The translations under genes were made by a program, and so were the position numbers. The notes under the pieces were generated by a model. That model was given only the letters and a program-made list of their open reading frames with translations, had not been told where the DNA came from and made no database searches. DNA of 64,000 nucleotides from Bacilli bacterium (GTDB lineage: Bacteria; Bacillota_I; Bacilli_A; RF39; UBA660): the NCBI GenBank assembly GCA_017409785.1, contig JAFQSD010000002.1, positions 412,597-476,596 of the forward strand. Direction: 5' to 3'. Of this stretch, positions 21,086 to 30,224 are shown one piece after another; within the stretch, counting starts at the first letter, position 1, and each line of letters opens with the position of its first letter.

Positions 21086-21805
21086 TTAACTACTTAATGG
21101 AGCCGAACCATATTCAGCAATTATGTCTGCTATTTTAACTTCAAAACTTCCATCTGCTCTTGCACCATTTCCTGCATATTCTATTGTAATTAACATCACT
21201 CCATAATCACCAGGACTCACCATAAAATAAGAACCAAGATCCACTATAGAAGTGCCTGCATATGCAAAATTTTCTCTTGCATATCCATCCATTAAAGTAT
21301 TATCATCACTTGATAATAATTGATATCTAACATCAATATCTTCACAAGCATTATTCATTAACTCTTCTGTTACGGTACTATTTGTAGAAGGAACACATTC
21401 AATAACATCAGTCATTCCACTTAAAAGTCTAAATTGCCAACTTCTAAAATAAGCATCATAAAGTCCCGTATTAGAAGCCATATATGCATATGTAACACTT
21501 TGTCCTGGTTCAGTAAATGAAGCCTTCATATTAGATAAAGTTGCTGCTTTCCCACCAGATAATGTCGCAACACTACCAGTTGCTCCATCTTCCAACAATG
21601 GATAAATCAAATTAGTAGATGTAAACTCTCCATTTTGATCAGTTCCCATAAATGTAATACTAAAATCATCGCTATTAGGAGTAACAGTCGCACTAGATGA
21701 AATAGTTAACGTTGATGAAAATGCTGCAAATCCTAAACTCATACCTGTAATTGCTAAAACTAATGCAATTATCGATAAAATTTTTACTTTTCTATCTCTT
21801 TCCAT
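21086..21805 (-). CDS. secreted TasA/camelysin-like protein, paralogue C
   Basis: 239 residues starting MERDRKVKIL, with GAGGAGTAG eight bases upstream. Same plan as paralogues A and B: hydrophobic SIIALVLAITGMSLGF, AAFSSTLTISSSATV, NSDDFSITFMG, FTEPGQSVTYAYMASNTGLY, cysteine pair (IECVP...NACEDIDV), YAGNGARADGSFEVKIAD. It is closer to A than to B in the central region. Its upstream region is unlike those of A and B and has no G tract, so it is probably the founder copy. Likely an extracellular structural or adhesive subunit; no signal peptidase of the SipW type is in this window. Confidence 0.85.
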   Translation of the reverse strand: MERDRKVKILSIIALVLAITGMSLGFAAFSSTLTISSSATVTPNSDDFSITFMGTDQNGEFTSTNLIYPLLEDGATGSVATLSGGKAATLSNMKASFTEPGQSVTYAYMASNTGLYDAYFRSWQFRLLSGMTDVIECVPSTNSTVTEELMNNACEDIDVRYQLLSSDDNTLMDGYARENFAYAGTSIVDLGSYFMVSPGDYGVMLITIEYAGNGARADGSFEVKIADIIAEYGSAPLSS

Positions 21806-21832
21806 AACACTACTCCTCTACTATCTATTTAA

Positions 21833-21862
21833 AGTTTAGCCTATAAAAAACAAACTTGTCAA
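21833..21862 (-). promoter_or_regulatory. promoter of paralogue C
   Basis: Minus strand TTGACA (21862-21857), 18 bp spacer, TAAACT (21838-21833). Confidence 0.55.
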
Positions 21863-21892
21863 TTTAATAACCAACAATGTCATCTACTTTAC

Positions 21893-21920
21893 AAAAAAAG
21901 ACCTTCCAAGGTCTTTTTTT
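21893..21920. terminator. symmetrical terminator after the esterase gene
   Basis: AAAAAAAGACCT-TCCA-AGGTCTTTTTTT; strong on either strand, overlapping the stop codon of the esterase gene. Confidence 0.88.
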
Positions 21921-23739
21921 ATTGACTTAACATCCATTCCATTAAATCAGATTTATTATCTTTATTTAAATCTTCAGTATATGCTGCTTTTGGTAAACCA
22001 CCATGAGTAGCATTTCTAACAAATGTATTTGCCTCACCAAATCTATTTTTAAATGTTCCAACAGTAAAGTTATAACTACTTGAATCTTCACCTGCAGCAG
22101 GAGTACCAACATAACCAACAGTCGGAATTTTAATTCCATTTAAATCAACACCAGGATTATATCCACTCATAACTGCTAAAGATGAATATCTATCTGGACT
22201 ATGATAAGCAACATACATTGAACCAAGTCCACCCATACTATGTCCACTTAACATAATTTTTTCTTTATCAATTTTATGACTAGCAATAAACTTATCAATT
22301 AAAGCATTTAAATTCTTTAAAGATGTTTGATTAGCCCAACTACTTCTATAAGCACCAGTTAAGTGAGGACAAATAACATAAGCATTAAATCCATCTAAAT
22401 TCCAATTATTTAAAACTTTTACTAGTCCAGCCCCATCAAATTGTCCTTGACCAGTACCTACTTCTCCAGAACCATGTAACCACACAAGTAATGGCGTTTC
22501 TTCATTTTGTGAAACATTTGATGGAGTAAATAAACCATATGGCATACTTGTACCATCATTTATATAACTATATGAGAATTTAAAACTTGGATCAGATGGA
22601 ACATAAGTATATCTATTCTCTAATTCACAAGTAATTGACTTAGTATTACCAACCACATCATAAATAACAATAGTTGGTTTTGGTACTACTTCGTTTAATT
22701 CAATTGAACTACTATTATATGTATTATTACCAATCATATATTTTGCTACCGCATCATTATCTTTAGCACTAACTGTAATAAAAGATTTCTTTCCAGTAGT
22801 ATAACCACTACAACTTCCACTAGGAGCTGATTTATCAATATTATTTATAACATAAACATATGTTGTTGAAAGACCTTGTTCATTAACAACCTCAAAAGCA
22901 TACTTTCCATTTTCCTCAACTATATATTCTCCAACATTAGACTTATTCTTTACGCCATCCGGCATAATCATATGACTAAATTTATCAGCACTTGCAACAA
23001 CTTTTAAAATAACACTTCTATTTGTCTTTTGAGTTGTACTAACTGTTGCTGTAACACTCATATCCATAACATCTACAACTCTTTTAACAGAAGCACTCTT
23101 TCCAGAACTATCAGTAACTTTATAAACTATAGTATAAGTTCCTGCTTTATTAACATCAACACTACCTTCTTTAACTACAGTATCAGTTACATCTTTTCCA
23201 CTATCAGTAACAGCTAAAACACCGTCATCTGTAAAACTCATTCCTTTTAATAAATAAATATGTGAATAACCTTTTAATTTAATCTTAATTCTATCTGTTG
23301 TATCAACTTTTAAAGAATCATTTTTCCCAACAGTACTATCATCAGGTTCTTCAGATTCATCTACTACATCTTCTGATGTAACCGGTTTATTCACAACCTT
23401 TACCTTACGAGTCTTTTCTAACTTAGCTCCGTTAAAATCAAGTTTATAGACTACATCATATACACCAGGATAACCTGTATTTACATCTTCATCATTAACT
23501 GTAACATAACTACTTACATCTCCTGTTACACTACCTGAAGCAATAAATCCATATTCCTTATAGTTTTCCCCAACATATAGATGAACAATATCACTTCCTT
23601 TTAATTGAAAACTAACAACTTCTTCTACTCCCTTAGATTCATTACTACCTACAAATAAACATAAAATAGCAGTTACTAATAACGTTACAACAGTTGCAAT
23701 AGCACTAGTATGATCTACTTTCTTTTTCTTATCATTCAT
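21919..23739 (-). CDS. exported esterase with Ig-like (DUF5011-type) repeats
   Basis: 606 residues from MNDKKKKVDHTS at 23739, placed by AGGTGAG; the longer frame runs into the small upstream gene. One anchor helix (about 11-32) leads to two DUF5011-like Ig domains with the signature 'xGxYxVxY...D' (GYPGVYDVVYKLDF, KAGTYTIVYKVTDSSGK). A third beta domain holds a likely disulphide (CSG...CELENR). Then an alpha/beta hydrolase of about 240 residues: oxyanion segment LLVWLHGSGEVG, nucleophile elbow GHSMGG, histidine in NATHGG. It resembles secreted PHB-depolymerase/feruloyl-esterase-like enzymes. Probably acts on wall or host polymers at the cell surface; the substrate is unknown. Confidence 0.88.
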   Translation of the reverse strand: MNDKKKKVDHTSAIATVVTLLVTAILCLFVGSNESKGVEEVVSFQLKGSDIVHLYVGENYKEYGFIASGSVTGDVSSYVTVNDEDVNTGYPGVYDVVYKLDFNGAKLEKTRKVKVVNKPVTSEDVVDESEEPDDSTVGKNDSLKVDTTDRIKIKLKGYSHIYLLKGMSFTDDGVLAVTDSGKDVTDTVVKEGSVDVNKAGTYTIVYKVTDSSGKSASVKRVVDVMDMSVTATVSTTQKTNRSVILKVVASADKFSHMIMPDGVKNKSNVGEYIVEENGKYAFEVVNEQGLSTTYVYVINNIDKSAPSGSCSGYTTGKKSFITVSAKDNDAVAKYMIGNNTYNSSSIELNEVVPKPTIVIYDVVGNTKSITCELENRYTYVPSDPSFKFSYSYINDGTSMPYGLFTPSNVSQNEETPLLVWLHGSGEVGTGQGQFDGAGLVKVLNNWNLDGFNAYVICPHLTGAYRSSWANQTSLKNLNALIDKFIASHKIDKEKIMLSGHSMGGLGSMYVAYHSPDRYSSLAVMSGYNPGVDLNGIKIPTVGYVGTPAAGEDSSSYNFTVGTFKNRFGEANTFVRNATHGGLPKAAYTEDLNKDNKSDLMEWMLSQ

Positions 23740-23756
23740 AAACTCACCTACCAAAA

Positions 23757-23876
23757 TTACTGAACTCTTTCTACAAAGAAATAATATAAAAGACATAATA
23801 TAAGTGCACTTACAGTTACAATCATCCATACATTATAAAATTTCTGAAATGCACCTACTGATTTCTTCTTTTTCAT
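23757..23876 (-). CDS. 39-residue single-pass membrane peptide
   Basis: A short minus-strand frame ATG 23876 to TAA 23757 encodes MKKKKSVGAFQKFYNVWMI followed by a hydrophobic helix VTVSALILCLLYYFF and VERVQ. AGAGGGATAAT gives a good ribosome site. It fills the 146-base gap between the flippase and the esterase and lies 17 bases before the esterase start, so all three are probably one operon. A basic start with one helix resembles small membrane partners of envelope enzymes, though it is not an evident DltX. Too short to assign to a family. Confidence 0.6.
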   Translation of the reverse strand: MKKKKSVGAFQKFYNVWMIVTVSALILCLLYYFFVERVQ

Positions 23877-23885
23877 ATTATCCCT

Positions 23886-25508
23886 CTATTTCTTTTTATT
23901 ATTACCAAATATATTTTTAATTGCTCCCATTTTACCTACAAATAATAAGTAAATAAAAGTACCAATAACTAAATATATCAATAAAATAAATAAATTAATA
24001 ATTCTAACTTCACTAACAACAGGTATTATAAATTTCATTAAGAAAAGTACCACTACCATCAACATACAACCACAAAGTATATCTGTAAAATTCTTAACTG
24101 TTTCTTCATATTCAACTTTATTTTTAAAATATAATGAAACCAAACAAATAATAAATGAAACTAAATAAGCTAATATACTAGCAGTAATAACTCCATAATA
24201 TCCTGGCATTCCATATTGATGGAATGTATAAATCATACTAGTATTCATAAGCATCTTAATTAATACTCCGATTGTTAAACTAGCAAAAATTGTTTTATAG
24301 TCTTTCATTGCTTGTAAAATCGCAATAGCAACTGCACATAATCCCATTAAAAGACCAACAAATATATAATAGGCTAAAACACTAGCCCCATATTTACTTG
24401 CTCCATAAAATAAACTCCAAATAGGCTCAGCTAAAAAACTAATCGCAATAGTAACAGGTAACATTATAAATAAAGTAATACTTAATCCTCGATTAACTTT
24501 TCTACAAATTTCTTTATTATCTTTTTTAGCAATACTTTGACTTAAACTAGGAATAAGTTTAACAACTACTCCCATTGCCATTGATAACATAATCAAATTA
24601 AACTTAGCACCCCATAATGATAACATTCCCATAATTGTTTCTGCATCAACAACACTAAATCTAGCATATTTAACTAATCCCTTAACAACAGTCACCATAT
24701 CAATATAACCATATAATGACTTAAGTAAATCTATAACAATAAATGGTACTGCATATAATACAATCTTTCTAAATATCATCTTATTAGAAACAATTGGTTC
24801 ATTTACATTTCTAATCTTTTCATCAAACTTCTTTTTATTTTTCAATTTCTTATCAATTAAATAAATATACACACCAATTACTCCAATAATAATCCCTGTT
24901 AAAGCAACACTAACTATTCCACTTAATGATACTTTAAAGACTTTTAATGCAAAAAAACTACCAATTATAAGTACCATATAATTAATTACTTGTTCTAAAT
25001 GTTTAGAAAAAGAAACCTCATTTACTAATCTATGTCCTTCAAAATATCCTTTATAAACATTTAATATAGGAGTTACAAGTACTGCAATAGCCATAATTCT
25101 AATAACTAAAGTAATATCTTTTAAACTATTAATTCCTACTAAATTACCTAATATTGCTTTAGCAAATAATGGTGCTAATAAAACTAGAATAAGAAAACAA
25201 ACAATCCCAAGTAATAAGGCAATCTTCTTACTTATTATTAATACTCTTTTTTTAGCACCATGGTATCCTAGAGTTTGATATTCATTAACTATTCTATTTA
25301 TTGCTAAAGGGATTCCTCCAAAAGCTATAGACATAAATAAACTATATAAAGTATAAGCATATCCGTATAAAGCCCCACCACTATCTCCTACAATTGCATG
25401 AAAAGGGATAACATAAATAATACTTAAGATATTGGAAATAACTATTATAAGCATACTAATAAATGAACTATTAATAGTAATTTTCTTTTTTAATTTCTTA
25501 CTCTTCAT
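23886..25508 (-). CDS. MurJ/SpoVB-family lipid flippase (YtgP-like)
   Basis: 540 residues with about 14 hydrophobic helices, the size of B. subtilis YtgP (544). Typical family phrases are the GGIPLAINRIVNEYQ segment in the second helix pair, NVYKGYFEGHRL, ALYGYIDMVTVVKG, MVVKLIPSLSQSIAKKDN-like and AILQAMKDYK. MOP-superfamily members flip lipid II or polymer precursors across the membrane. Given no other candidate here, it may be the lipid II flippase or a polysaccharide exporter. It lies in an operon with the 39-residue peptide and the exported esterase. AGGAGGGATAG precedes the ATG. Confidence 0.88.
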   Translation of the reverse strand: MKSKKLKKKITINSSFISMLIIVISNILSIIYVIPFHAIVGDSGGALYGYAYTLYSLFMSIAFGGIPLAINRIVNEYQTLGYHGAKKRVLIISKKIALLLGIVCFLILVLLAPLFAKAILGNLVGINSLKDITLVIRIMAIAVLVTPILNVYKGYFEGHRLVNEVSFSKHLEQVINYMVLIIGSFFALKVFKVSLSGIVSVALTGIIIGVIGVYIYLIDKKLKNKKKFDEKIRNVNEPIVSNKMIFRKIVLYAVPFIVIDLLKSLYGYIDMVTVVKGLVKYARFSVVDAETIMGMLSLWGAKFNLIMLSMAMGVVVKLIPSLSQSIAKKDNKEICRKVNRGLSITLFIMLPVTIAISFLAEPIWSLFYGASKYGASVLAYYIFVGLLMGLCAVAIAILQAMKDYKTIFASLTIGVLIKMLMNTSMIYTFHQYGMPGYYGVITASILAYLVSFIICLVSLYFKNKVEYEETVKNFTDILCGCMLMVVVLFLMKFIIPVVSEVRIINLFILLIYLVIGTFIYLLFVGKMGAIKNIFGNNKKK

Positions 25509-25548
25509 TCTATCCCTCCTAATATTATTATCATATCATAAAATACAT

Positions 25549-25578
25549 AAAAAAACACTAAGCATAGCACTTAATGTT
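25549..25578 (-). terminator. terminator of the cse60-like gene
   Basis: Minus strand AACATTAAG-TGCTATG-CTTAGTGTT plus T run. Confidence 0.8.
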
Positions 25579-25748
25579 TAACTATAAATAATCATTGCTG
25601 AAAAACAAAATACTTGTTCTTCACTAAAGACGCTTACTCCTACTTGATATTTAATATCTAGTAAATTAATTGTATTCTCACTTAAGAAATTATTAATTTC
25701 TTCTTCTAAATCTTTTTCATCTTCAAAATCAAATATTTTAACTTTCAT
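25578..25748 (-). CDS. Cse60-like small protein
   Basis: 56 residues from MKVKIFDFEDEKDLEEEINN at 25748, preceded by GGTGATTAT. It ends LLDIKYQVGVSVFSEEQVFCFSAMIIYS, which matches the Cse60/DUF2758 family (about 60 residues; 'DIKYQVAV...FSALILY'). In Bacillus cse60 is a sporulation-time gene of unknown role. Relatives are found in many non-sporulating Firmicutes, so it does not prove sporulation. Monocistronic, with a TATAAT-like -10 near 25770 and a terminator at the stop. Confidence 0.8.
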   Translation of the reverse strand: MKVKIFDFEDEKDLEEEINNFLSENTINLLDIKYQVGVSVFSEEQVFCFSAMIIYS

Positions 25749-25795
25749 ATAATCACCAAATAAATTATAAAATCTTTTTTCCACAATTATTGTAG

Positions 25796-25819
25796 AAAAA
25801 AAGAGATGTTTCCATCTCT
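25796..25819 (-). terminator. terminator of the Fic gene
   Basis: Minus strand AGAGATG-GAAA-CATCTCT plus T run. Confidence 0.85.
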
Positions 25820-26804
25820 ATTTCTTATCATCAGCTTTAGATTTAACAACTACATCACTTCTTGAAGTACCAGTAGTATCTTCTCCTCCAGCCATTTGTC
25901 TTCTAATTCTAGGATTAATATCAAGTTCAACTATTGAATCACATACTTTATAACGATAGAAGTTTTGAATATCTGTATAATCTCCTTCGTTATTTGCTTT
26001 ATTCATAGCTTTATGATATTCAGTTCTTTCATTTACCTTAATATATACAGGTGGAAGTCCAGCAGCTTCTAACATTTTGTTCATAAATCCACGTACTGTA
26101 CGACCATTACCATCTTTGAATGGGTGAACTTTAATAATTCTACATCCAATTCTAACTACTTCATCTAAATAATCAAGCATTACATCAGCATCTCCACAAT
26201 CTTTTATTTCTGGAGCTAAATCCCATAGTAATAAAACATCTTTATCAATTTCATTTAATAAAGGTCTAATCATTGACCATTCAGCAATTTCAGTACCTGT
26301 TCCTGGTAAATAAACATCATCATTTCTAAAGTTACCACCAAAATCAGGGTATGGTGCTTTAGAATATAATTTTTTATGTAAATCTTTTAATGTATAAATA
26401 TTAAACATATAATCACTTTCATCAGAGTGAATAAATTCATACATTTCACGTAATCCTTCAACTTCAACTAAACTATGTACTTCTTCTAATCTACTTTCTT
26501 GTGTAATATATCTAGAAACAAACGCATTCTTTAAACTATCAAATGGCATTCTATCTCCTAATTCATAATATAATCCAATTAAATCATTAGGAATATCATT
26601 ATCAACACCATATAATTGTTTACGTTGTTTTCTTTGTTTATATCCCATAAACATTTCTTGAATAACACGGTTCGGATCTACACCTAAAAGCTTAGCAGCA
26701 GCAATTTTTCTTTCCGAACTACCACATTTCATAATTGCATCAATAACGTCTTCAACATCAATTAGTCCAAGTCTTAATGATTCTAAAAGTTCCTTTTGGC
26801 TCAT
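25818..26804 (-). CDS. Fic-domain protein
   Basis: 328 residues from MSQKELLESL at 26804, after a GGGAGGGGG ribosome site. The Fic motif HPFKDGNGR is intact (residues 227-235), including the catalytic His and the phosphate-binding GNGR. Active-site flap is GNFRNDDVYLPG. Fic proteins transfer AMP or related groups to protein side chains. The usual N-terminal inhibitory helix (S/T)xxxE(G/N) is represented only by ESRLEEV at about 103-109: the glutamate is kept but the Ser and Gly are not. N-terminal residues 1-60 look like a helical HTH-like or HEAT-like region. No antitoxin partner lies beside it. It has a strong promoter and stands alone, so a housekeeping regulatory role is as likely as a toxin. 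Confidence 0.92.
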   Translation of the reverse strand: MSQKELLESLRLGLIDVEDVIDAIMKCGSSERKIAAAKLLGVDPNRVIQEMFMGYKQRKQRKQLYGVDNDIPNDLIGLYYELGDRMPFDSLKNAFVSRYITQESRLEEVHSLVEVEGLREMYEFIHSDESDYMFNIYTLKDLHKKLYSKAPYPDFGGNFRNDDVYLPGTGTEIAEWSMIRPLLNEIDKDVLLLWDLAPEIKDCGDADVMLDYLDEVVRIGCRIIKVHPFKDGNGRTVRGFMNKMLEAAGLPPVYIKVNERTEYHKAMNKANNEGDYTDIQNFYRYKVCDSIVELDINPRIRRQMAGGEDTTGTSRSDVVVKSKADDKK

Positions 26805-26834
26805 TTTTATTCCCCCTCCCAAAAGATGTTATCA

Positions 26835-26863
26835 ATTATACCATAGAAACTAATTTTTTGCAA
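26835..26863 (-). promoter_or_regulatory. consensus promoter of the Fic gene
   Basis: Minus strand TTGCAA (26863-26858), 17 bp spacer ending TGG, TATAAT (26840-26835). Confidence 0.8.
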
Positions 26864-26864
26864 G

Positions 26865-26888
26865 AAAAAAGACTTTTATAGCCTTTTA
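26865..26888 (-). terminator. terminator of the PHP gene
   Basis: Minus strand AAAAGGCT-ATAAA-AGTCTTTTTT, with one G-T wobble; it abuts the Fic promoter. Confidence 0.65.
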
Positions 26889-27776
26889 GTTAGATAAATA
26901 ATCTAATAAAACATAAGCCTCTTCCTTGCTAAAATCTATATCCCAATTACTAAATCCAATATCAGGATGAACACCATCATCATTATGAAAATCACTTCCA
27001 ACAGAATAAATTAAATCATTGTCTTTAGCAAAATTCTTCCAAAAATCCACTTCATCTATTTTATTACTATCTTTATCTACATATAAGTATGCTGACTCAA
27101 TAACTTTAGCATCAGTCTCTTTAATAAGATCTAAAATATCATCTACATTTAAATTATCTTCATACTTATAACAAACCGGATGGGCAAGAACTACTCTTCC
27201 TCCTGCATTTCTAATTAAATCAGCAGCATATTTTGGAGTAACACTTCTCTTCCAAACATACCCTGGACATCCTTCATTCATAATAGTCTCAATAAATTCA
27301 CCTTTACCAGGAATATGACCAAATTCTTTCATTAACTTATCTCTATTTTTATCATTAGAAATAACATCTAATGCAATATGTGCTTTTGTAATAGAATCAA
27401 TCTTATCTAATTCATCTACATTAACAATATAACCTAATTCATTCAACTTAGCTGAAACATCAACTAAATATTCATGTCTTGCTCCTCTTAATTTTTCTAA
27501 TTCTTTTTTAAAATTTTCATCACTAATATCAAAATTATATCCTAATACATGAATACCACATTTAGTTTTAGTTGATATCTCAACACCGGGTATTAAAATC
27601 ATATTTCTTGTTTCTGCATAATCAAATAATTCATCATTGTATGCATCAATATTATCATGATCTGTAATAGATATAATTCTACAATTATTTTCTAACGCTC
27701 TATCAATAACTTCATAAGAACTAAGTGTTCCATCAGAATTATTAGTATGTATATGTAAATCCATTATTTTTTCCAT
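26886..27776 (-). CDS. PHP-domain phosphoesterase (YciV/RNase AM-like)
   Basis: 296 residues. All PHP metal motifs are visible: DLHIHTNNSDG near residue 6, ITDHDN near 37, PGVEIS near 64, LAHP near 195, and GSDFHNDD near 265. The length and spacing fit the YciV/TrpH group, which includes 3',5'-nucleoside bisphosphate phosphatase and RNase AM acting on RNA 5' ends. AGAGGTGATGTT sets the start at 27776; the internal MDLHIHT would lack a ribosome site. It is transcribed alone from an extended -10 that abuts the leuS terminator. Confidence 0.92.
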   Translation of the reverse strand: MEKIMDLHIHTNNSDGTLSSYEVIDRALENNCRIISITDHDNIDAYNDELFDYAETRNMILIPGVEISTKTKCGIHVLGYNFDISDENFKKELEKLRGARHEYLVDVSAKLNELGYIVNVDELDKIDSITKAHIALDVISNDKNRDKLMKEFGHIPGKGEFIETIMNEGCPGYVWKRSVTPKYAADLIRNAGGRVVLAHPVCYKYEDNLNVDDILDLIKETDAKVIESAYLYVDKDSNKIDEVDFWKNFAKDNDLIYSVGSDFHNDDGVHPDIGFSNWDIDFSKEEAYVLLDYLSN

Positions 27777-27793
27777 AACATCACCTCTATAAA

Positions 27794-27802
27794 ATTATAA
27801 CA
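27794..27802 (-). promoter_or_regulatory. extended -10 promoter of the PHP gene
   Basis: Minus strand TGTTATAAT (27802-27794), directly next to the leuS terminator. Confidence 0.6.
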
Positions 27803-27833
27803 TAAAAAAACAAACCAATTGGTTTGCTTTTTA
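27803..27833 (-). terminator. leuS terminator
   Basis: Minus strand GCAAACCAATTGGTTTG followed by seven T, just after the leuS stop. Confidence 0.88.
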
Positions 27834-30224
27834 TTACTTAACAACTATATTAACAATCTTACCTTTGATAACGATTACTTTTACTACTTCCTTACCTTCG
27901 ATATGACGTTTAACATTTTCTTCTGCTAAAGCTTTTTCTTTAATAGAATCTTCTTCTTCATCAACAGCAATCATAACAGTAGCTCTAACTTTACCATTAA
28001 CTTGAACTGCTATTTCCTTCTCTGCTTCACCAAGTAATGATTCATTCCATGTTGGCCATGCTTCAAATGCTATTGTATTATCATGTCCTAACATTTCCCA
28101 TAATTCTTCACCAATATGTGGAGCAACTGGATTTAATAATTTAACAAATCCTTCAGCATATTCCTTAGGGAATACTTCTTCTTTATAAACAGCATTAATG
28201 AAAATCATCATTTGACTAATTGCAGTATTAAATCCTAATGATTCAAAATCTGTTGTAACTTTCTTAACTGTTTGATGATAAATCTTTTCTAGATTCTTAT
28301 TTTCTTCATCTTTAATCTTACCAGATTCATATAAACGATAAATTCTATCTAAGAACTTTTGAGCTCCTTCAACACCTTGTTGACTCCAAGGTTTAGATGC
28401 TTCAAGTGGTCCCATAAACATTTCATATAAACGTAATGTATCAGCACCATAATTATTAACGATATCCATTGGATCAATACAGAATTCTGGGAATCTCTTA
28501 CCCATCTTAATTCCATTAGCACCTAAAATCATACCTTGATGAACTAATTTCTTAAATGGTTCTTTAACTGGACATAATCCTTTATCATATAAATAATTTG
28601 TCCATATTCTTGAATACATTAAGTGTCCAACAGCATGTTCTGGTCCACCAATATATAAGTCAACTGGTAACCAATGTTTTAATAACTCTTGATTAGCAAA
28701 CTCTTTATCATTTTCAGGATCAATATATCTTAAGAAATACCATGAAGATCCTGCTGAACCAGGCATTGTAGAAGTTTCTCTAACTCCCTTAATACCATTC
28801 TTATTATATTGCTTCCATTCTGTAGCATTTTCAAGTGGTGCTTTACCGTTATGTCCTTTATAATCTTCAAGTTCAGGAAGAACAAGTGGTAATTCACTAT
28901 CATCTAACATATGAATCTTACCATCTTCTTCATAAACAACTGGCATTGGTTCTCCCCAATATCTTTGACGAGCAAATATCCATTCTCTCATCTTATAATT
29001 AATTTGTTTAGAACCAATCTTTCTTTCTTCTAACCAATTAATCATTGCATCTATTGCATCTTCTTTATTCATACCATCCATAAATCCAGAATTAATATGA
29101 ACACCATCACCTGTATAAGCTTCTTTAGAAATATCTCCACCTTCAAGTACTTGAATAATTTCAATATTAAACTTCTTAGCAAATTCGTAATCTCTATCAT
29201 CATGTGCAGGAACTGCCATAATAGCACCAGTTCCATATGTAGCAAGTACATAATCAGAAATATAAATTGGAATTTCTTTATCATTAACAGGGTTAATTGC
29301 ATAAGCACCAATAAATACTCCTGTTTTTTCTTTATTTAACTCTGTTCTTTCAAGATCACTCTTAGAAGCACATACTTTTTTATAAGCAGCTACTTCGCAC
29401 TTTTTATCTTCACTTGTAATTAAATCAACAAGTTCATGTTCTGGAGACATAACACAATATGTTGCTCCAAATAATGTATCGCAACGAGTAGTAAATACTT
29501 TAAATTCTTTATCAGTATCTTTAATTTTGAAAATTACATGAGCACCAATTGATTTACCAATCCAGTTTCTTTGCATTTCTTTTGTAGATTCTGGCCAATC
29601 AATTTCATCCATACCTTCAAGTAATCTCTCAGCAAAAGCAGCTTGATCAATAACCCATTGCTTCATATTCTTTCTAACAACAGGATATCCTCCACGTTCA
29701 CTCTTACCATCAACTATTTCATCGTTAGATAAAACTGTTCCTAATTCTTCACACCAGTTAACTGGCATATCAACATATTTAGCATATCCATCTTCATATA
29801 ACTTTTTAAAAATCCATTGAGTCCATTTATAATAAGCTGGATCACTAGTTTGCACTGTTTTAGTCCAATCATAGTCAAAACCAATTGATCTTAATTGTTC
29901 ACCAAATGTTTCAATATTCTTTTGTGTAAATCCATTTGGATGGTTACCAGTACTTACAGCATATTGTTCAGCAGGAAGACCAAATGAATCATATCCCATT
30001 GGATGAAGTACATTATATCCTTGCATTCTCTTCATTCTTGAAACAATATCAGTAGCAGTATATCCTTCTGGATGTCCTGCATGTAATCCTACACCTGATG
30101 GATAAGGAAACATATCAAGTGCATAGAATTTAGGTTTACTAAAATCCCATACGTCAGTGTGGAAAGTATCATTTTCTTCCCAATATTTTCTCCATTTCTT
30201 TTCTATATCTTTAAAATTATACAT
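27834..30224 (-). CDS. leuS: leucine--tRNA ligase
   Basis: 796 residues (B. subtilis 804). Class I motif in [16 protein letters not shown] (HxGH), zinc-domain-like and editing-domain phrases [13 protein letters not shown] and [16 protein letters not shown], LeuRS segments [15 protein letters not shown] and [18 protein letters not shown]. The KMSKS loop is replaced by KMGKRFPEF. It charges tRNA-Leu. AGAGGTTTG sits before the ATG, which directly follows the stop of the small membrane protein. It is the second gene of a T-box operon whose specifier is CUU (Leu). Confidence 0.97.
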   Translation of the reverse strand: MYNFKDIEKKWRKYWEENDTFHTDVWDFSKPKFYALDMFPYPSGVGLHAGHPEGYTATDIVSRMKRMQGYNVLHPMGYDSFGLPAEQYAVSTGNHPNGFTQKNIETFGEQLRSIGFDYDWTKTVQTSDPAYYKWTQWIFKKLYEDGYAKYVDMPVNWCEELGTVLSNDEIVDGKSERGGYPVVRKNMKQWVIDQAAFAERLLEGMDEIDWPESTKEMQRNWIGKSIGAHVIFKIKDTDKEFKVFTTRCDTLFGATYCVMSPEHELVDLITSEDKKCEVAAYKKVCASKSDLERTELNKEKTGVFIGAYAINPVNDKEIPIYISDYVLATYGTGAIMAVPAHDDRDYEFAKKFNIEIIQVLEGGDISKEAYTGDGVHINSGFMDGMNKEDAIDAMINWLEERKIGSKQINYKMREWIFARQRYWGEPMPVVYEEDGKIHMLDDSELPLVLPELEDYKGHNGKAPLENATEWKQYNKNGIKGVRETSTMPGSAGSSWYFLRYIDPENDKEFANQELLKHWLPVDLYIGGPEHAVGHLMYSRIWTNYLYDKGLCPVKEPFKKLVHQGMILGANGIKMGKRFPEFCIDPMDIVNNYGADTLRLYEMFMGPLEASKPWSQQGVEGAQKFLDRIYRLYESGKIKDEENKNLEKIYHQTVKKVTTDFESLGFNTAISQMMIFINAVYKEEVFPKEYAEGFVKLLNPVAPHIGEELWEMLGHDNTIAFEAWPTWNESLLGEAEKEIAVQVNGKVRATVMIAVDEEEDSIKEKALAEENVKRHIEGKEVVKVIVIKGKIVNIVVK

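Noticed and set aside
19436-21805. Three paralogues as type IV pilins
   Set aside because: No prepilin cleavage motif (G then FxxxE) is present; the signal ends AAFSS in SipW style.
23757-23876. 39-residue peptide as DltX
   Set aside because: No dltABCD genes nearby and the sequence lacks a DltX-like C-terminus.
29069-29339. Two open frames within leuS, on either strand
   Set aside because: Both lie wholly within a conserved synthetase gene and lack ribosome sites or recognisable sequence.
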